From: Saprospiraceae bacterium
GTDB lineage: Bacteria; Bacteroidota; Bacteroidia; Chitinophagales; Saprospiraceae
NCBI GenBank assembly: GCA_030729925.1
Contig: JANQWK010000025.1
Location: forward strand, 1 to 64,000
Reading direction: 5' to 3'
DNA length: 64,000 nucleotides
Shown here piece after piece: positions 18,059-27,815 of this stretch. The position numbers and the translations under genes were made by a program. The notes under the pieces were generated by a model, which saw only the letters and a list, made by a program, of their open reading frames with translations, had not been told where the DNA came from and did not search any database. The stretch's first letter is position 1; each line of letters begins with the position of its first letter.

Positions 18059-19354
18059 ATGAATTCAGCAAATTTACCCCCTATATTGATCCTTTTGGTG
18101 ACCATCTTGGGTTTCGCCTGTGAGCCTGATATTGGGGAAACTGATTTCATTACCCGGCAGGCGGCGGAGTTTGAACCGCAGGAAGCTGTTTGGTTGATCT
18201 GGCCACAGGATGATCACCTGGAGGGGTTTTCCAACGACCAGGTCGTATTGGATATCATTACCTCGATTTTGCCCTACACTTACGTCAAAGTGGTTGTTTC
18301 AGATCCGGAAATCCGATTAAAGGCGGAGCGCCTGTTACCTGCGGCATCGCTGGAAAGTGGTAAAATTGAGTTGTTGGAGATACCAGCTGTGCAGTTTTGG
18401 ACCAGGGACATGGGGCCAACCTTTGTGGAAAACAACAAGGGGGAGCAAGTGGTGGCTGATTTTAATTTTAACGCTTGGGGGTATAGTGATACTTTAGACG
18501 CAGACACGAGGATCGAGGAGCAGTTTGATGAAAGGGCGGGGCGGCTTTTGGGCTTACCCGTGATTTCTTCCAACATGATTAGTGAGGGGGGCAATAGGGA
18601 GGTCAACGGAAAGGGGACCTTGATGCTGGTGGAGCGGGTAGAATCCGGCAGAAATCCCCATCTGAGTAAGGACGCTATGGAAAAGGAATTTGGGCGGATG
18701 TTGGGCGTGCGTCGGGTAATCTGGTTGAAAGCGGGTTTATACGAGGATGATCATACTTTTTTGGGACCTTTGGATCTTGGAGAAGGGCGGAAAGCCTATA
18801 CAGTCGTTACGACAGATGGACATGTGGACGAGTTTGCTCGCTTTGTCAACGACAGCACCATCTTGTTGGCAAGTGTGGCGCCTGAGGATAGGGACGATGC
18901 CATAGGTCGGGAGAATCACCGTCGCCTGGAAACGAACTACGACATCCTACGAGCTGCAACTGATCAGGATGGCCAGCCTTTTCGTATTGTGCGCATGCCT
19001 TTGCCCAAAAATATCATAGGCACGATGAAGCCGGGTGATCCGGTCTATGATTACATCAGTACGCTGGATTATACGAATGGTGCTGTTTTTCCCGAAGGGG
19101 ATACGATTCAGGTAGTTGCAGCAGCGAGTTACCTCAATTTTTTGATCACGAATGGCTGTGTGATTGCGCCGAAATATTGGCGTCCAGGTTGGGACGAAGA
19201 AATCCTGGCGCGTGACCAGGAAGCTGCCCGGATCTTGCAGGAAGTTTTTCCGGAACGGAAGATCCTGATGATAGATGCCTTGGCCATCAATTTTGGTGGC
19301 GGCGGAATTCATTGTATTACGATGCAACAACCGCTGTTGGCGGAAAAAGAATAA
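18059..19354 (+). CDS. Agmatine deiminase / peptidylarginine deiminase family protein, exported
   Basis: A 431-residue member of the PAD_porph/agmatine deiminase family, which converts guanidine groups to ureido groups with release of ammonia. Visible family motifs are EFEPQEAVWLIWPQ, FWTRDMGPTFV, SEGGNREVNGKGTLM and the C-terminal GGGGIHCITMQQP with the catalytic cysteine. The N-terminus MNSANLPPILILLVTILGFA then CEP looks like a lipoprotein or secretory signal, so it probably acts outside the inner membrane, unlike cytoplasmic AguA. It could act on agmatine or on peptidyl-arginine; the sequence alone does not decide. The following gene starts 4 nt after its stop. Confidence 0.87.
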   Translation: MNSANLPPILILLVTILGFACEPDIGETDFITRQAAEFEPQEAVWLIWPQDDHLEGFSNDQVVLDIITSILPYTYVKVVVSDPEIRLKAERLLPAASLESGKIELLEIPAVQFWTRDMGPTFVENNKGEQVVADFNFNAWGYSDTLDADTRIEEQFDERAGRLLGLPVISSNMISEGGNREVNGKGTLMLVERVESGRNPHLSKDAMEKEFGRMLGVRRVIWLKAGLYEDDHTFLGPLDLGEGRKAYTVVTTDGHVDEFARFVNDSTILLASVAPEDRDDAIGRENHRRLETNYDILRAATDQDGQPFRIVRMPLPKNIIGTMKPGDPVYDYISTLDYTNGAVFPEGDTIQVVAAASYLNFLITNGCVIAPKYWRPGWDEEILARDQEAARILQEVFPERKILMIDALAINFGGGGIHCITMQQPLLAEKE

Positions 19355-19358
19355 AGCC

Positions 19359-20657
19359 ATGAGGAAGTATCTTTTCTTGGTATTGGGTGCTATGAGTTTG
19401 GGGTGCTGGTCTTGCGCGGTCAAACCTTCCACTCAGGTAGCAAGCCCCCGATTATCACCTGCCGATAGTGTGAACCTGTATGTTCAGTTGACTGAAGTAC
19501 TGGATTCACAGCAACTTATGGGTCTTTCAGTAGTTTTGATGGCCAATCATGATATTGCGTGGGAGGGCAGTTGGGGCTGGGCGAACTATGAGCGTCGCAT
19601 TCCGGTGAGCGGCACTACTGCGTATCGGGTGGCTTCCATTTCCAAAGCTGTTACAGCGGTGGCGCTGATGCAACTGGCAGAGCAGGGGAAAGTGGATCTG
19701 TATGCGGATGTGAGTCTTTATCTGGGCTGGCTGCTGCGACATCCTTCTTTTCCGGACAGCATTATTACGTTGGATCACCTGTTGAGCCATCGGTCGGGTA
19801 TCCGGGATGGAGCTGCGTATAGTCGCTTTTCCAGGGATATGGTGGCTGGTCAGTTGGACATACGGCAGTTGTTTGAGCAGACCGGGGACTACTATGCCAC
19901 GGATCTTTTTTCCGAGCATGCCCCGGGTACTTACTTTTCATACACGAATTGTACCTGGGGTTTGATTGCCACTATCGTGGAAAAGGTTAGTGGTGAGCGG
20001 TTTGATCAGTTTTGCCGCAGGCATATTTTCGAGCCTTTGGGCATGCAGGCGCGTTTTAATGTGCTTGATCTCCAACATCTCGATGAACTTGCCGTGCTCT
20101 ATCGGTTTTCAGACGACCAATGGGTGCCTCAGGCCGATGATTATTCGATAGAAGCGCCTTTATCGCGGGTTGACTCGCTTTACCGTCCCGGAAAAAACGG
20201 TTTGCTATTTGGTCCGCAGGGAAGCCTGAGAAGTACGGCTGCTGATCTGGCCGTTTTTGCCCGCATGTTGATGAATGAGGGGAATTATGAGGGCGTACAA
20301 GTGTTGGAACCTTCGTCGGTTCAAAGCATGATGGAGCGGCATTGGGTATATCAGAATGGCAATGGGGATACTTGGGAAAACTTCTTTTTGGCCTATGGGT
20401 ATGGGATACATCATCTGACCAATACCTCTGGGGCGGATATTATTTTTCCTGACCGGCTGATGTCCGGACATCCAGGTATTGCTTATGGTTTGTTAAGTGA
20501 TATGTATTTTGACAAAGCCAGTGGTAGTGGGATTATTTTTATCACCAATGGCAGCAAGCAGGAATATGCTTATGGTCGTCAGAGTACCTTTTACCTTCCG
20601 GAGGAAAGCGTATTTGAGGTAATTTATCCCTATCTGCAAAAACTTGAAAACCCGTAA
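19359..20657 (+). CDS. Beta-lactamase-fold serine hydrolase, exported
   Basis: A 432-residue class C beta-lactamase/PBP-like hydrolase. I start it at MRKYLFLVLGAMSLGCWSC, 4 nt after the previous stop; the open frame upstream overlaps the deiminase gene. The nucleophile motif is SISK (Ser93-Lys96), the second motif YTN (in FSYTNCTWG) and the third region HPG (in MSGHPGIAYG). Two early cysteines make a lipoprotein possible. Such proteins include esterases and D-amino peptidases as well as lactamases, so the substrate is open. The context suggests one transcript with the deiminase and the antiporter. Confidence 0.85.
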   Translation: MRKYLFLVLGAMSLGCWSCAVKPSTQVASPRLSPADSVNLYVQLTEVLDSQQLMGLSVVLMANHDIAWEGSWGWANYERRIPVSGTTAYRVASISKAVTAVALMQLAEQGKVDLYADVSLYLGWLLRHPSFPDSIITLDHLLSHRSGIRDGAAYSRFSRDMVAGQLDIRQLFEQTGDYYATDLFSEHAPGTYFSYTNCTWGLIATIVEKVSGERFDQFCRRHIFEPLGMQARFNVLDLQHLDELAVLYRFSDDQWVPQADDYSIEAPLSRVDSLYRPGKNGLLFGPQGSLRSTAADLAVFARMLMNEGNYEGVQVLEPSSVQSMMERHWVYQNGNGDTWENFFLAYGYGIHHLTNTSGADIIFPDRLMSGHPGIAYGLLSDMYFDKASGSGIIFITNGSKQEYAYGRQSTFYLPEESVFEVIYPYLQKLENP

Positions 20658-20660
20658 GCC

Positions 20661-22022
20661 ATGGAGGAGCATCAGGGATTTCTGAGCCTGGCACCCACTT
20701 TGGGGGTTTTGGTACTAGCGCTTATCAGCAAAAAAACCTTTGAGTCCTTACTGGGAGGGGTGCTTATCGGGTATGTCTTATTGTATCAGTTGGATTTTTT
20801 TGATCCTCTGACGGCAGGTTTGCTGAAAGTAATGCAGGATCCAACCATTGCATGGATCATTTTAGTATGCGGACTATTTGGGTCGCTCAATTATTTGTTG
20901 GTACAATCGGGAGCTGCTTTAGGGTTTGCCAACTTTTTGCTTCGTTTCGTGCACCATCGTTCGGCTGCCTTGCTGGCCACCTGGTTGATGGGGCTTAGTA
21001 TTTTTATTGACGATTATTTGAATGCCCTGGCTGTTGGCACAACGATGAAAAAAATAACGGATAAGTTCCGGGTTCCCCGTGAAATGCTGGCCTATATTGT
21101 TGATTCAACCGCTGCACCCGTATGTGTGCTGATCCCTTTGTCCACCTGGGCCATTTTTGTGTCCGGGTTATTAGAAACGAATGGTGTAGCACAAGCGGGA
21201 GGTGGCTTACAGGCTTATGTGGGGGTTATTCCCTTTATGCTGTATGCCTGGATTGCGGCCATAATGGTTCCTTTGGTTGCGCTGGGTTATATTCCTGCGC
21301 TTGGTCGGATGAAGGAGGCAGAAGTCAGAGCTGCCGGAGGGATATTGGTGCCCCCAAACTCGGAAAGCATCGCGCTGGATATACCCGAATTGAAAAGTAC
21401 CCGGATACCGCGTCCTGCTCACTTCCTGTTTCCACTTATCATACTGATTGGCAGCACGGTTTGGTTTGACATTGACGCTTTGAAAGGCATCATTACCTGC
21501 CTGGTGTTTACGATCATCTATTTTGCCTGGCAGAAGATCTTATCGCTGGCTGCGTTACTGGATGGGGTATTTGAAGGGTTCAAAACCATGATACATGCAC
21601 TCGCAATCATCATTATCTCCTTTGTGCTCAAGGACATCAACGACGAATTAGGTCTTACGGCATATATCCTTGAAACGGTATCCCCTGCGATGAGCAGGGA
21701 ATTGCTCCCGGTAATTGCCTTTGTCTCGCTATCCCTGGTCACCTTCGCCACGGGTTCTTTTTGGGGCGTATATGCAATTGCCTTACCGATTATCATCCCG
21801 TTGGCAGATTCTTTGGGCGTACACACCGGGTTGGCTATTGGGGCAGTAATTAGTTCGGGAGCTTTTGGCTCGCATGCCTGTTTTTACGGAGACGCAACGG
21901 TGCTTTCTGCTTCTGCTACAGGTTGTAACAACATGGCGCACGTGCTCACACAACTTCCTTATGCCCTGTTGGCTGCTGTGTTAAGCGTATTGGGGTATCT
22001 GGTATTGGGGTATCTGATCTGA
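20661..22022 (+). CDS. NhaC-type Na+/H+ antiporter family transporter
   Basis: A 453-residue membrane protein with about 11 hydrophobic segments and the NhaC/YuiF-type signature region STAAPVCVLIPLSTWAIFVSG, plus FIDDYLNALAVGTTMK and the late GSFWGVYAIALPIIIPLA and GAFGSHACFYGDATVLSAS segments. Members exchange sodium or small organic anions or amines against protons. It starts 4 nt after the hydrolase stop, so it is probably translated from the same mRNA. With a deiminase upstream, uptake of the deiminase product is a possible role (inference only). Confidence 0.87.
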   Translation: MEEHQGFLSLAPTLGVLVLALISKKTFESLLGGVLIGYVLLYQLDFFDPLTAGLLKVMQDPTIAWIILVCGLFGSLNYLLVQSGAALGFANFLLRFVHHRSAALLATWLMGLSIFIDDYLNALAVGTTMKKITDKFRVPREMLAYIVDSTAAPVCVLIPLSTWAIFVSGLLETNGVAQAGGGLQAYVGVIPFMLYAWIAAIMVPLVALGYIPALGRMKEAEVRAAGGILVPPNSESIALDIPELKSTRIPRPAHFLFPLIILIGSTVWFDIDALKGIITCLVFTIIYFAWQKILSLAALLDGVFEGFKTMIHALAIIIISFVLKDINDELGLTAYILETVSPAMSRELLPVIAFVSLSLVTFATGSFWGVYAIALPIIIPLADSLGVHTGLAIGAVISSGAFGSHACFYGDATVLSASATGCNNMAHVLTQLPYALLAAVLSVLGYLVLGYLI

Positions 22023-22041
22023 TAGGCATGGGCTTAAAAAC

Positions 22042-22075
22042 AAAAAGTGCCACCCGGAACCGGGTAGCACTTTTT
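22042..22075. terminator. Bidirectional intrinsic terminator
   Basis: AAAAAGTGC, a C/A mismatch, ACCCGG, a two-base AA loop, then CCGGGT and GCACTTTTT form a stem flanked by A on one side and T on the other. It lies between the convergent antiporter gene and the susD-like gene and can serve both. Confidence 0.85.
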
Positions 22076-22100
22076 GTCGTATAACAAAAGCTGTCAGCGC

Positions 22101-23441
22101 TTAATAACCCGGGTTTTGCACCAGGTTAGGGTTAGCATTGATCTCTCTTCCCGGAATGGGGAAAACGGTGCGATCAGCATCAAAAGCCTGTCCTTGTACA
22201 CTTTGTTTCAACCTTCTCAGGTCGTGTACCTTGAATCCTTCGTGCGCCAATTCCAATCTGCGCTCGTACAAAATATCATCCACGGTAACGGAGCTTGCGG
22301 CGGGTAGGCCGGCTCTTTGGTGAATTTTATTATAATCATTCAAAGGCGTATCTCCCACAGAAGTTCCCAGGCGTGCATTACACTCTGCCCGGATCAGGTA
22401 CAATTCCGCGAGGCGGAACAGCGCAACATTACCAAACTGGTTGGTCCATTTGCCGCTGCGAATAGCACCATTACCCTCGTAGAAAAGGCTTAATCGCTCA
22501 TCAGCGGGGTCGTACAAACTCAAATGACCGTCCAGGATATCAATATCTCCATCTCTACCGCCGAAATCGGGGATAGCGAAGAACGTAATCATCGAGTTCA
22601 CGCCGTCCTGTGATGTAACCTGAATAGAAAAGATATCTTCTGGAGAATTGGAATCGCGGTTAAACGCATCTGCAAAATCATTCATCAAAGAATACCTGCC
22701 TGATGCAATCACGCGTGAAGCTTCATCTCTGGCCTTAGCAAAATCGCCTTGTTGCAAGTAAACGCGAGCCAGGGCGGCAGAAGCTGCATAGGAATCCGCT
22801 CTCCAGCTATTTGATTCCGGCAGCAAGCTCTTTGCCTGGTTCAGGTCGCTGATGATCTGTGCATACACCGCATTCACAGAAGCCCTTGCAACCTTTGAAT
22901 CGTCGTTGATAGCGCGGGTTGGCGTCAACACCAGTGGCACACCCAGTTGGTCGTTGCTAGCACCTGTTACCCAGGGTTTGGCATAGAAACGCACCAGTTC
23001 GAAATATACCATGGCGCGGATGAACAATGCTTCGCCCTCTACTTTGGCTTTATCGCTTTCATTCACCACATCCAGACCAGCAAGTACATTGTTGGCAATG
23101 TTAATGGTTTGGTAGCAGTCCACCCAAAGTCCCTGCACATCGCCATTTTCGGCAATCATATTCAGGTTCCAGATTTCGCGAGGACCATTGAAGGTACCCA
23201 CCCACTGCACTTCGTTGTTGGCACCCAGCAGTTCCGAGTTGCGTAAAGTGTTACCAGCGAAAAGATTGGTAGCACCTAACTCATCGTAGGCACCTACCAG
23301 TACAGCCTTGATATTGGCATCATTTTCCAGGGCTAACTCTTCAGAGATGCTCTGAGCAGGCTCCAGGTCGAGCAAAGAATCGCAGCTCGCCAGGGTAGCG
23401 GAAAATGCAATTAAGAAAAATAAATATTTTAATGATTTCAT
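22101..23441 (-). CDS. SusD/RagB-family nutrient-binding outer-membrane lipoprotein
   Basis: A 446-residue SusD-like lipoprotein that caps a SusC transporter and binds its substrate at the cell surface. The start MKSLKYLFFLIAFSATLASC gives a signal peptide with lipobox LASC. The family layout is clear: DSLLDLEPAQSISEELAL, the TPR-like helical middle (EGEALFIRAMVYFELVRFYAKPW), and the C-terminal ALFRLAELYLIRAECNARLG, YERRLELAHEGFKVHDLRR and INANPNLVQNPGY ending. It is 53 nt after the SusC gene. The substrate cannot be read from the sequence. Confidence 0.94.
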   Translation of the reverse strand: MKSLKYLFFLIAFSATLASCDSLLDLEPAQSISEELALENDANIKAVLVGAYDELGATNLFAGNTLRNSELLGANNEVQWVGTFNGPREIWNLNMIAENGDVQGLWVDCYQTINIANNVLAGLDVVNESDKAKVEGEALFIRAMVYFELVRFYAKPWVTGASNDQLGVPLVLTPTRAINDDSKVARASVNAVYAQIISDLNQAKSLLPESNSWRADSYAASAALARVYLQQGDFAKARDEASRVIASGRYSLMNDFADAFNRDSNSPEDIFSIQVTSQDGVNSMITFFAIPDFGGRDGDIDILDGHLSLYDPADERLSLFYEGNGAIRSGKWTNQFGNVALFRLAELYLIRAECNARLGTSVGDTPLNDYNKIHQRAGLPAASSVTVDDILYERRLELAHEGFKVHDLRRLKQSVQGQAFDADRTVFPIPGREINANPNLVQNPGY

Positions 23442-23494
23442 TGTTATCTTTTTTATAAACATAAAGCATTGAAAAATATGCAACAGCTCTGCTA

Positions 23495-26400
23495 TCAGAA
23501 TCCGACATTAATACCGAAAGCAACGGTTTTGGGCTGAGGTGCAGCATAGAAGTCAACACCGAATGTAGTATTATTAACAAATGCGTCGGTGGTTACTTCT
23601 GGATCCCATCCATCGTAATTGGTGAATGTGAGCAGGTTTTGGCCAACCACGTACAGGCGCAGTCTTCTAACGCCGATGTTGTTCAATACCTTTTTGGGGA
23701 ACTCATATCCGAAAGTAAGGTTTTTAAGACGCACGTAGGAACCGTCCGACAAGTAGCGGCTGGATCTGCTTTGGGTACCGTGTCCGCCAAGGAAAATAGC
23801 TCTGGGGACATTGGTGATATCACCTGGTTTTTGCCAGCGATCCAGCTGATCTCTGGTTTGGTTGTCGAACCAGTCACCGTTAGCAGACATAAAGCTACCG
23901 GCTGAGTTGTGGATCATGTTGCCAAATACCCCTTGGAACTGGATGCTCAGGTTAAAACCTTTCCAGTCGAAAGTATTGGTTACACCACCGATCCACTCGG
24001 GGCTTGGATTGCCCAGTGCTACGAATTCAGCTTCGCTGTAATTGTTGGTAGTCTCTCTTCCTGATCCTTCGTTGTTGATGTACCAAAGCGGATCGCCATT
24101 GTCGGGATCAACGCCGGCATACTCTGCGCCCCAGAACACACCAATTGGCTGGCCTAGTTTCACTACGTTCATCAAACGCGAGCTACCCGGGTCAATCAAA
24201 TCCTGTCCATCTGCGAGTTTGGTTACCTCATTGATGTTGTAAGCCATATTGAAGCTGGTGTTCCATTTGAAGTCACCAACGGTATTGTTGGTGTTCAAAA
24301 CAAACTCCACACCTCTGTTGACTACCTCTCCAATGTTTTGTGTCTGGATGGTAAAACCTGAAGTTGCGGGAACGGGTACACCCAACAACAAGTCGGAAGT
24401 CACTTTTTGGTAGTAGTCAATCTCACCATTGATACGGTCTTTCAGGAATCCAAAATCCAAACCTATATCAATTTGTGCAGTATTTTCCCAGGTAAGATCC
24501 GGGTTAGGTATCTGTGAAGGTTGCAAACCAGAAACGCCGTTGTAGCCTTCTGCGGCAAAAAGTCCAAGGTGTTCGAAGTTGCCGATGGCGGCATTACCGA
24601 TCAGACCGTAGCTGGCGCGTAGCTTCAAGAAGCTAAGGGTGCTGTTGTCTTTCAGGAAGCCTTCTTCAGACAAAACCCATCCCAAAGAAGCTGCTGGGAA
24701 GAAACCGTAGCGGTTGTTGGCACCAAAGCGGGAAGAACCGTCCACACGACCACTGAAAGAAAGCAAGTACTTTCTGTTGAAGTTGTAGTTGACCCGTGTG
24801 AAGTAAGACACAAAAGTAAACTCGGTAAGGAAAGAACTACCGCCGGTAATATCAGCCGCGCTGGAAATGGTTTTGAGGTCATCCACAGGGAACTGCTGGC
24901 CTTCCGAGTCTGTACTCTGGTTTCTGGAATCCTGGTATTCTGTACCCAGGGTGAGGTCCAGGTTGTGGCTGCCGAAGGTTTTGCCGTAGTTGGCAAACAA
25001 CTTGGTATTGTAGTTCAGTACCTGGGTAGCTCTGGAATAGGCATATCCGTTGCTGGCCTGCCCGCCGAAGGTAATACTTCCCTGGAAAAGATCATCTCGC
25101 AGGTTGTAGATATCTGCTGCCATTTCGCCGTTCAGCACAAGTCCCGGAGCGATCTGCCATCTGGCATAACCATTGGCAAGGGTTCGGTAAGAAACCACAT
25201 TTCGCTGGGATTCTTCGAGTTCGATCAAACCATTGTAGTAAGTCGCAGTGGGGCGGTCGAACAACTCGCCCGGCTGAATCAAGCGCGATCCTGACTGGAA
25301 AGGCGTGTTGGTGTAGTTGCGATCCGGAGTGATGGGTGCAAGTGCAATCAGCTGCAACGGCGTAGAGAACGCATTGTCGTTGGACACCTGATCGGTAAAA
25401 GTACGTGCAAGGCTGAAATTGAGTCCTACCGTCAATTTGTCTGTAGCCTTATTCTCCAGGTTCAGACGTGCGCTCATACGCTCAAAACCATTGCCTTGAA
25501 GGATGCCCTGCTGATCGCTGAAGCCCAGACCTGCGTAAAAGGTAGTCGTATTGTTACCGCCTGAGAAGTTGAGGTTGGCCTGTTGAGAAATCGGGTTATC
25601 GTCAAAGGCAAGATCCTGCCAGTCGGTATCGGTCTCCTGGGTTTTCCAGTCAGACGGACCTGAATAACGCGTGAAGCGCGCTTCTACCCAATCTTTCCAG
25701 GTAAAACCACCGGGTACATTGCCCTCGATTTCGTCGAGGTTTACAGCAGCTTCTGTAAACAGCTCGACGTATTCGGCTGTATTCAAAAACTCGCGATAGC
25801 CTGTTGGGCGGCTGGTACCTACCTGGTAGTTAAAATCAATTTTGGTGCTACCTGCTTTACCTTTTTTAGTCGTAATCAGGACTACCCCGTTCGCTGCGCG
25901 AGAACCATAGATGGCTGAAGCGGAAGCATCTTTGAGGATATCAATAGACTCGATATCGTTGAAGTTAAGGTCGGCAAGCGGGTTCAAAGGAGCACCGCTG
26001 GCGTTTTGCGATTCTACGGTAATCGGAATACCGTCAATGACATACAACGGCTGGTTGCTTGCAGAAATAGAAGAAGCACCACGGATACGCACGCGGATGG
26101 CACCACCGGGTTTACCGTTGACCGCTTCCACAAACACCCCGGCACTACGACCCTGCATAGCTTGTTCTACACTGGGTACAGGCAGGTTTTCCAGCTCTTC
26201 CCCGGAAACTTTTGCAATGTTTCCGGTAAGGGTAGATTTGATCTGGGTACCATAACCTACCACCACTACCTCTGACAGCTGGGCGGCAGACTCTTCGAGG
26301 GTCACGTCCAACACATTGGAACTACCCAGCGCCACTTCCAGGGTAGCATATCCCGTGTAGGAAAATACCAGAATTTCTCCGCCTTCAGGTACATTGATGG

Positions 26401-26575
26401 AATATGCACCATCAATGTCTGAAACGGTTCCGGTAGAGGTACCCTGAACCAGTACGGTAGCGCCAATCAGCGGATTACCCTCTGTATCAGTCACTGTACC
26501 ACTTACCGTTCTTTGGGCAAACGCCATTCCGACAAAAAGGAACAGCATGCCAAAAACTAGTGAGATTTTTTTCAT
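23495..26575 (-). CDS. SusC/RagA-family TonB-dependent transporter
   Basis: A 1026-residue outer-membrane TonB-dependent receptor. Order: signal peptide (MKKISLVFGMLFLFVGMAFAQ), a carboxypeptidase-regulatory-like domain (VSGTVTDTEGNPLIGATVLV), a TonB-box region (SEVVVVGYGTQ), the plug with the SusC signature DASASAIYGSRAANGVVLITTKKG, and a 22-strand-type barrel that ends VAFGINVGF with terminal Phe. The chosen start puts MKK at the signal; an upstream in-frame ATG would add eight residues. It forms the import complex with the SusD-like lipoprotein. No glycoside hydrolase or peptidase is adjacent to suggest the ligand. Confidence 0.95.
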   Translation of the reverse strand: MKKISLVFGMLFLFVGMAFAQRTVSGTVTDTEGNPLIGATVLVQGTSTGTVSDIDGAYSINVPEGGEILVFSYTGYATLEVALGSSNVLDVTLEESAAQLSEVVVVGYGTQIKSTLTGNIAKVSGEELENLPVPSVEQAMQGRSAGVFVEAVNGKPGGAIRVRIRGASSISASNQPLYVIDGIPITVESQNASGAPLNPLADLNFNDIESIDILKDASASAIYGSRAANGVVLITTKKGKAGSTKIDFNYQVGTSRPTGYREFLNTAEYVELFTEAAVNLDEIEGNVPGGFTWKDWVEARFTRYSGPSDWKTQETDTDWQDLAFDDNPISQQANLNFSGGNNTTTFYAGLGFSDQQGILQGNGFERMSARLNLENKATDKLTVGLNFSLARTFTDQVSNDNAFSTPLQLIALAPITPDRNYTNTPFQSGSRLIQPGELFDRPTATYYNGLIELEESQRNVVSYRTLANGYARWQIAPGLVLNGEMAADIYNLRDDLFQGSITFGGQASNGYAYSRATQVLNYNTKLFANYGKTFGSHNLDLTLGTEYQDSRNQSTDSEGQQFPVDDLKTISSAADITGGSSFLTEFTFVSYFTRVNYNFNRKYLLSFSGRVDGSSRFGANNRYGFFPAASLGWVLSEEGFLKDNSTLSFLKLRASYGLIGNAAIGNFEHLGLFAAEGYNGVSGLQPSQIPNPDLTWENTAQIDIGLDFGFLKDRINGEIDYYQKVTSDLLLGVPVPATSGFTIQTQNIGEVVNRGVEFVLNTNNTVGDFKWNTSFNMAYNINEVTKLADGQDLIDPGSSRLMNVVKLGQPIGVFWGAEYAGVDPDNGDPLWYINNEGSGRETTNNYSEAEFVALGNPSPEWIGGVTNTFDWKGFNLSIQFQGVFGNMIHNSAGSFMSANGDWFDNQTRDQLDRWQKPGDITNVPRAIFLGGHGTQSRSSRYLSDGSYVRLKNLTFGYEFPKKVLNNIGVRRLRLYVVGQNLLTFTNYDGWDPEVTTDAFVNNTTFGVDFYAAPQPKTVAFGINVGF

Positions 26576-27181
26576 ACTAATGTTAATTTTATTGTACAAT
26601 CATTGATTCCAAAAAAGATGTCAGGACACTGGCTTGTCGCTTTGTAGCAGATCGCACACAAAGATTTACTTTAATTAGTTGTAAGTGGACGCATGGGTAA
26701 AAAACCCGGATGTGATGATATAGTCGGTTTGCCAGAGTTCCTATGTTCACAGGTTAGCCGCTGCAAATATAAAGTATATGCTTATAATTTTTTTGGAAAT
26801 TGTATCGAAAACTTCCTTTAACCATTTGTAATTTCTTTGTTTTCCGAAAGTTGCTTTACCGGGGTTGTTGCGATCAACATCAGGGGTATTGATCCGGTAT
26901 GAGGGGGTGATAATAGTGGTTATAGTTTAAGCGGCTGAAAAAGAAAATATTGAACAATCTACTGGTCAGCTAAAAAAATAACTATAAAAAAAGCCTCATA
27001 ATATCTTTTTTTAGCGCTGAGTTGGGGAACTTAGTCAACAAAAAGCTTTTTTCTGCTTTAGAAGCAAGATTGATATAGGCCCACATGATGCTTGATTGTC
27101 CATTAGCGTTAGGGTACAACTAAAAAAGAAGAAAAGCCGTTTTAGAAAAAAGGTGTCACTCCCTTATTCAAATTTGCCGGC
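26576..27181. other. 606-bp intergenic region between divergent susC and lysE-like genes
   Basis: No gene or RNA is recognised. CAAATATA at 26764-26771 reads TATATTTG on the minus strand, a -7-like element about 190 nt before susC, without a good -33 box. A small GGGT/ACCC hairpin at about 26694-26707 has A-rich surroundings. The part from 26950 to 27180 is AT-rich with no clear pattern. Confidence 0.4.
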
Positions 27182-27808
27182 ATGAGTGTTTTTATAGAAG
27201 GAGTTAAGATAGGGTTAATTGTTTGCTTTATGCTGGGGCCGATGTTCTTTGCCTTACTGCAGGCAAGCTTGGAGCATGGGTTTCGCGCTGGGGCAACGCT
27301 AGGGTTGGGGCTTTGGACGAGCGATTTGATCTATATCGTGACGGCCTATTGGGGGCTGGCCTATGTAGAGCGATTGGTGGCAGATGAGCAGCTGACCGCG
27401 ACGGTCGGATTTATTGGTGGAGTACTGTTGATCATTTTTGGTTCTGTTGCACTTTGGGTAAAACCTAATCTCCAAAAAGCACTGCAACAGGACAGTCAGG
27501 AGTACACTGCCTACTGGAGCTTTTGGCTGAAAGGTTTTTTGTTGAATATGTTTAATCCTTTTTCTTTTTTCTTTTGGCTGGGCATCATCAGCACTGTGCT
27601 TACCCAAGAGCAACTGGCCAGTGGCAAAGCGCCCTATTTGTTTGCCGGTATCATCGGCACGATTATGACTACTGATTTGTTGAAAGCCCTGCTGGCAAAG
27701 ACAATACGACGCGTGATGCGCCCTGTACACATTCTCTGGCTGCGCAGGGTCTCCGGAGTAGCACTCATTATTTTTGGCGTAGCCTTAATCGCCAGGAGCG
27801 TCCTTTAG
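27182..27808 (+). CDS. LysE-family amino acid exporter
   Basis: A 208-residue protein with six predicted membrane helices in the LysE/RhtB arrangement. It starts MSVFIEGVKIGLIVCFMLGPMFFALLQASLEHGFRAG, where the GP motif and following small residues fit the family, and has FLLNMFNPFSFFFWLGI in the middle, matching the usual N-P-K/F region. Members export amino acids or homoserine-like compounds; the substrate here is unknown. It is convergent with the alkB-like gene, 7 nt between stops. Confidence 0.87.
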   Translation: MSVFIEGVKIGLIVCFMLGPMFFALLQASLEHGFRAGATLGLGLWTSDLIYIVTAYWGLAYVERLVADEQLTATVGFIGGVLLIIFGSVALWVKPNLQKALQQDSQEYTAYWSFWLKGFLLNMFNPFSFFFWLGIISTVLTQEQLASGKAPYLFAGIIGTIMTTDLLKALLAKTIRRVMRPVHILWLRRVSGVALIIFGVALIARSVL

Positions 27809-27815
27809 CCAAGGC

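Noticed and set aside
26696-26824. A 42-codon plus-strand frame in the susC-lysE gap
   Set aside because: It has a random-looking translation with no promoter or hydrophobic segment to support it.
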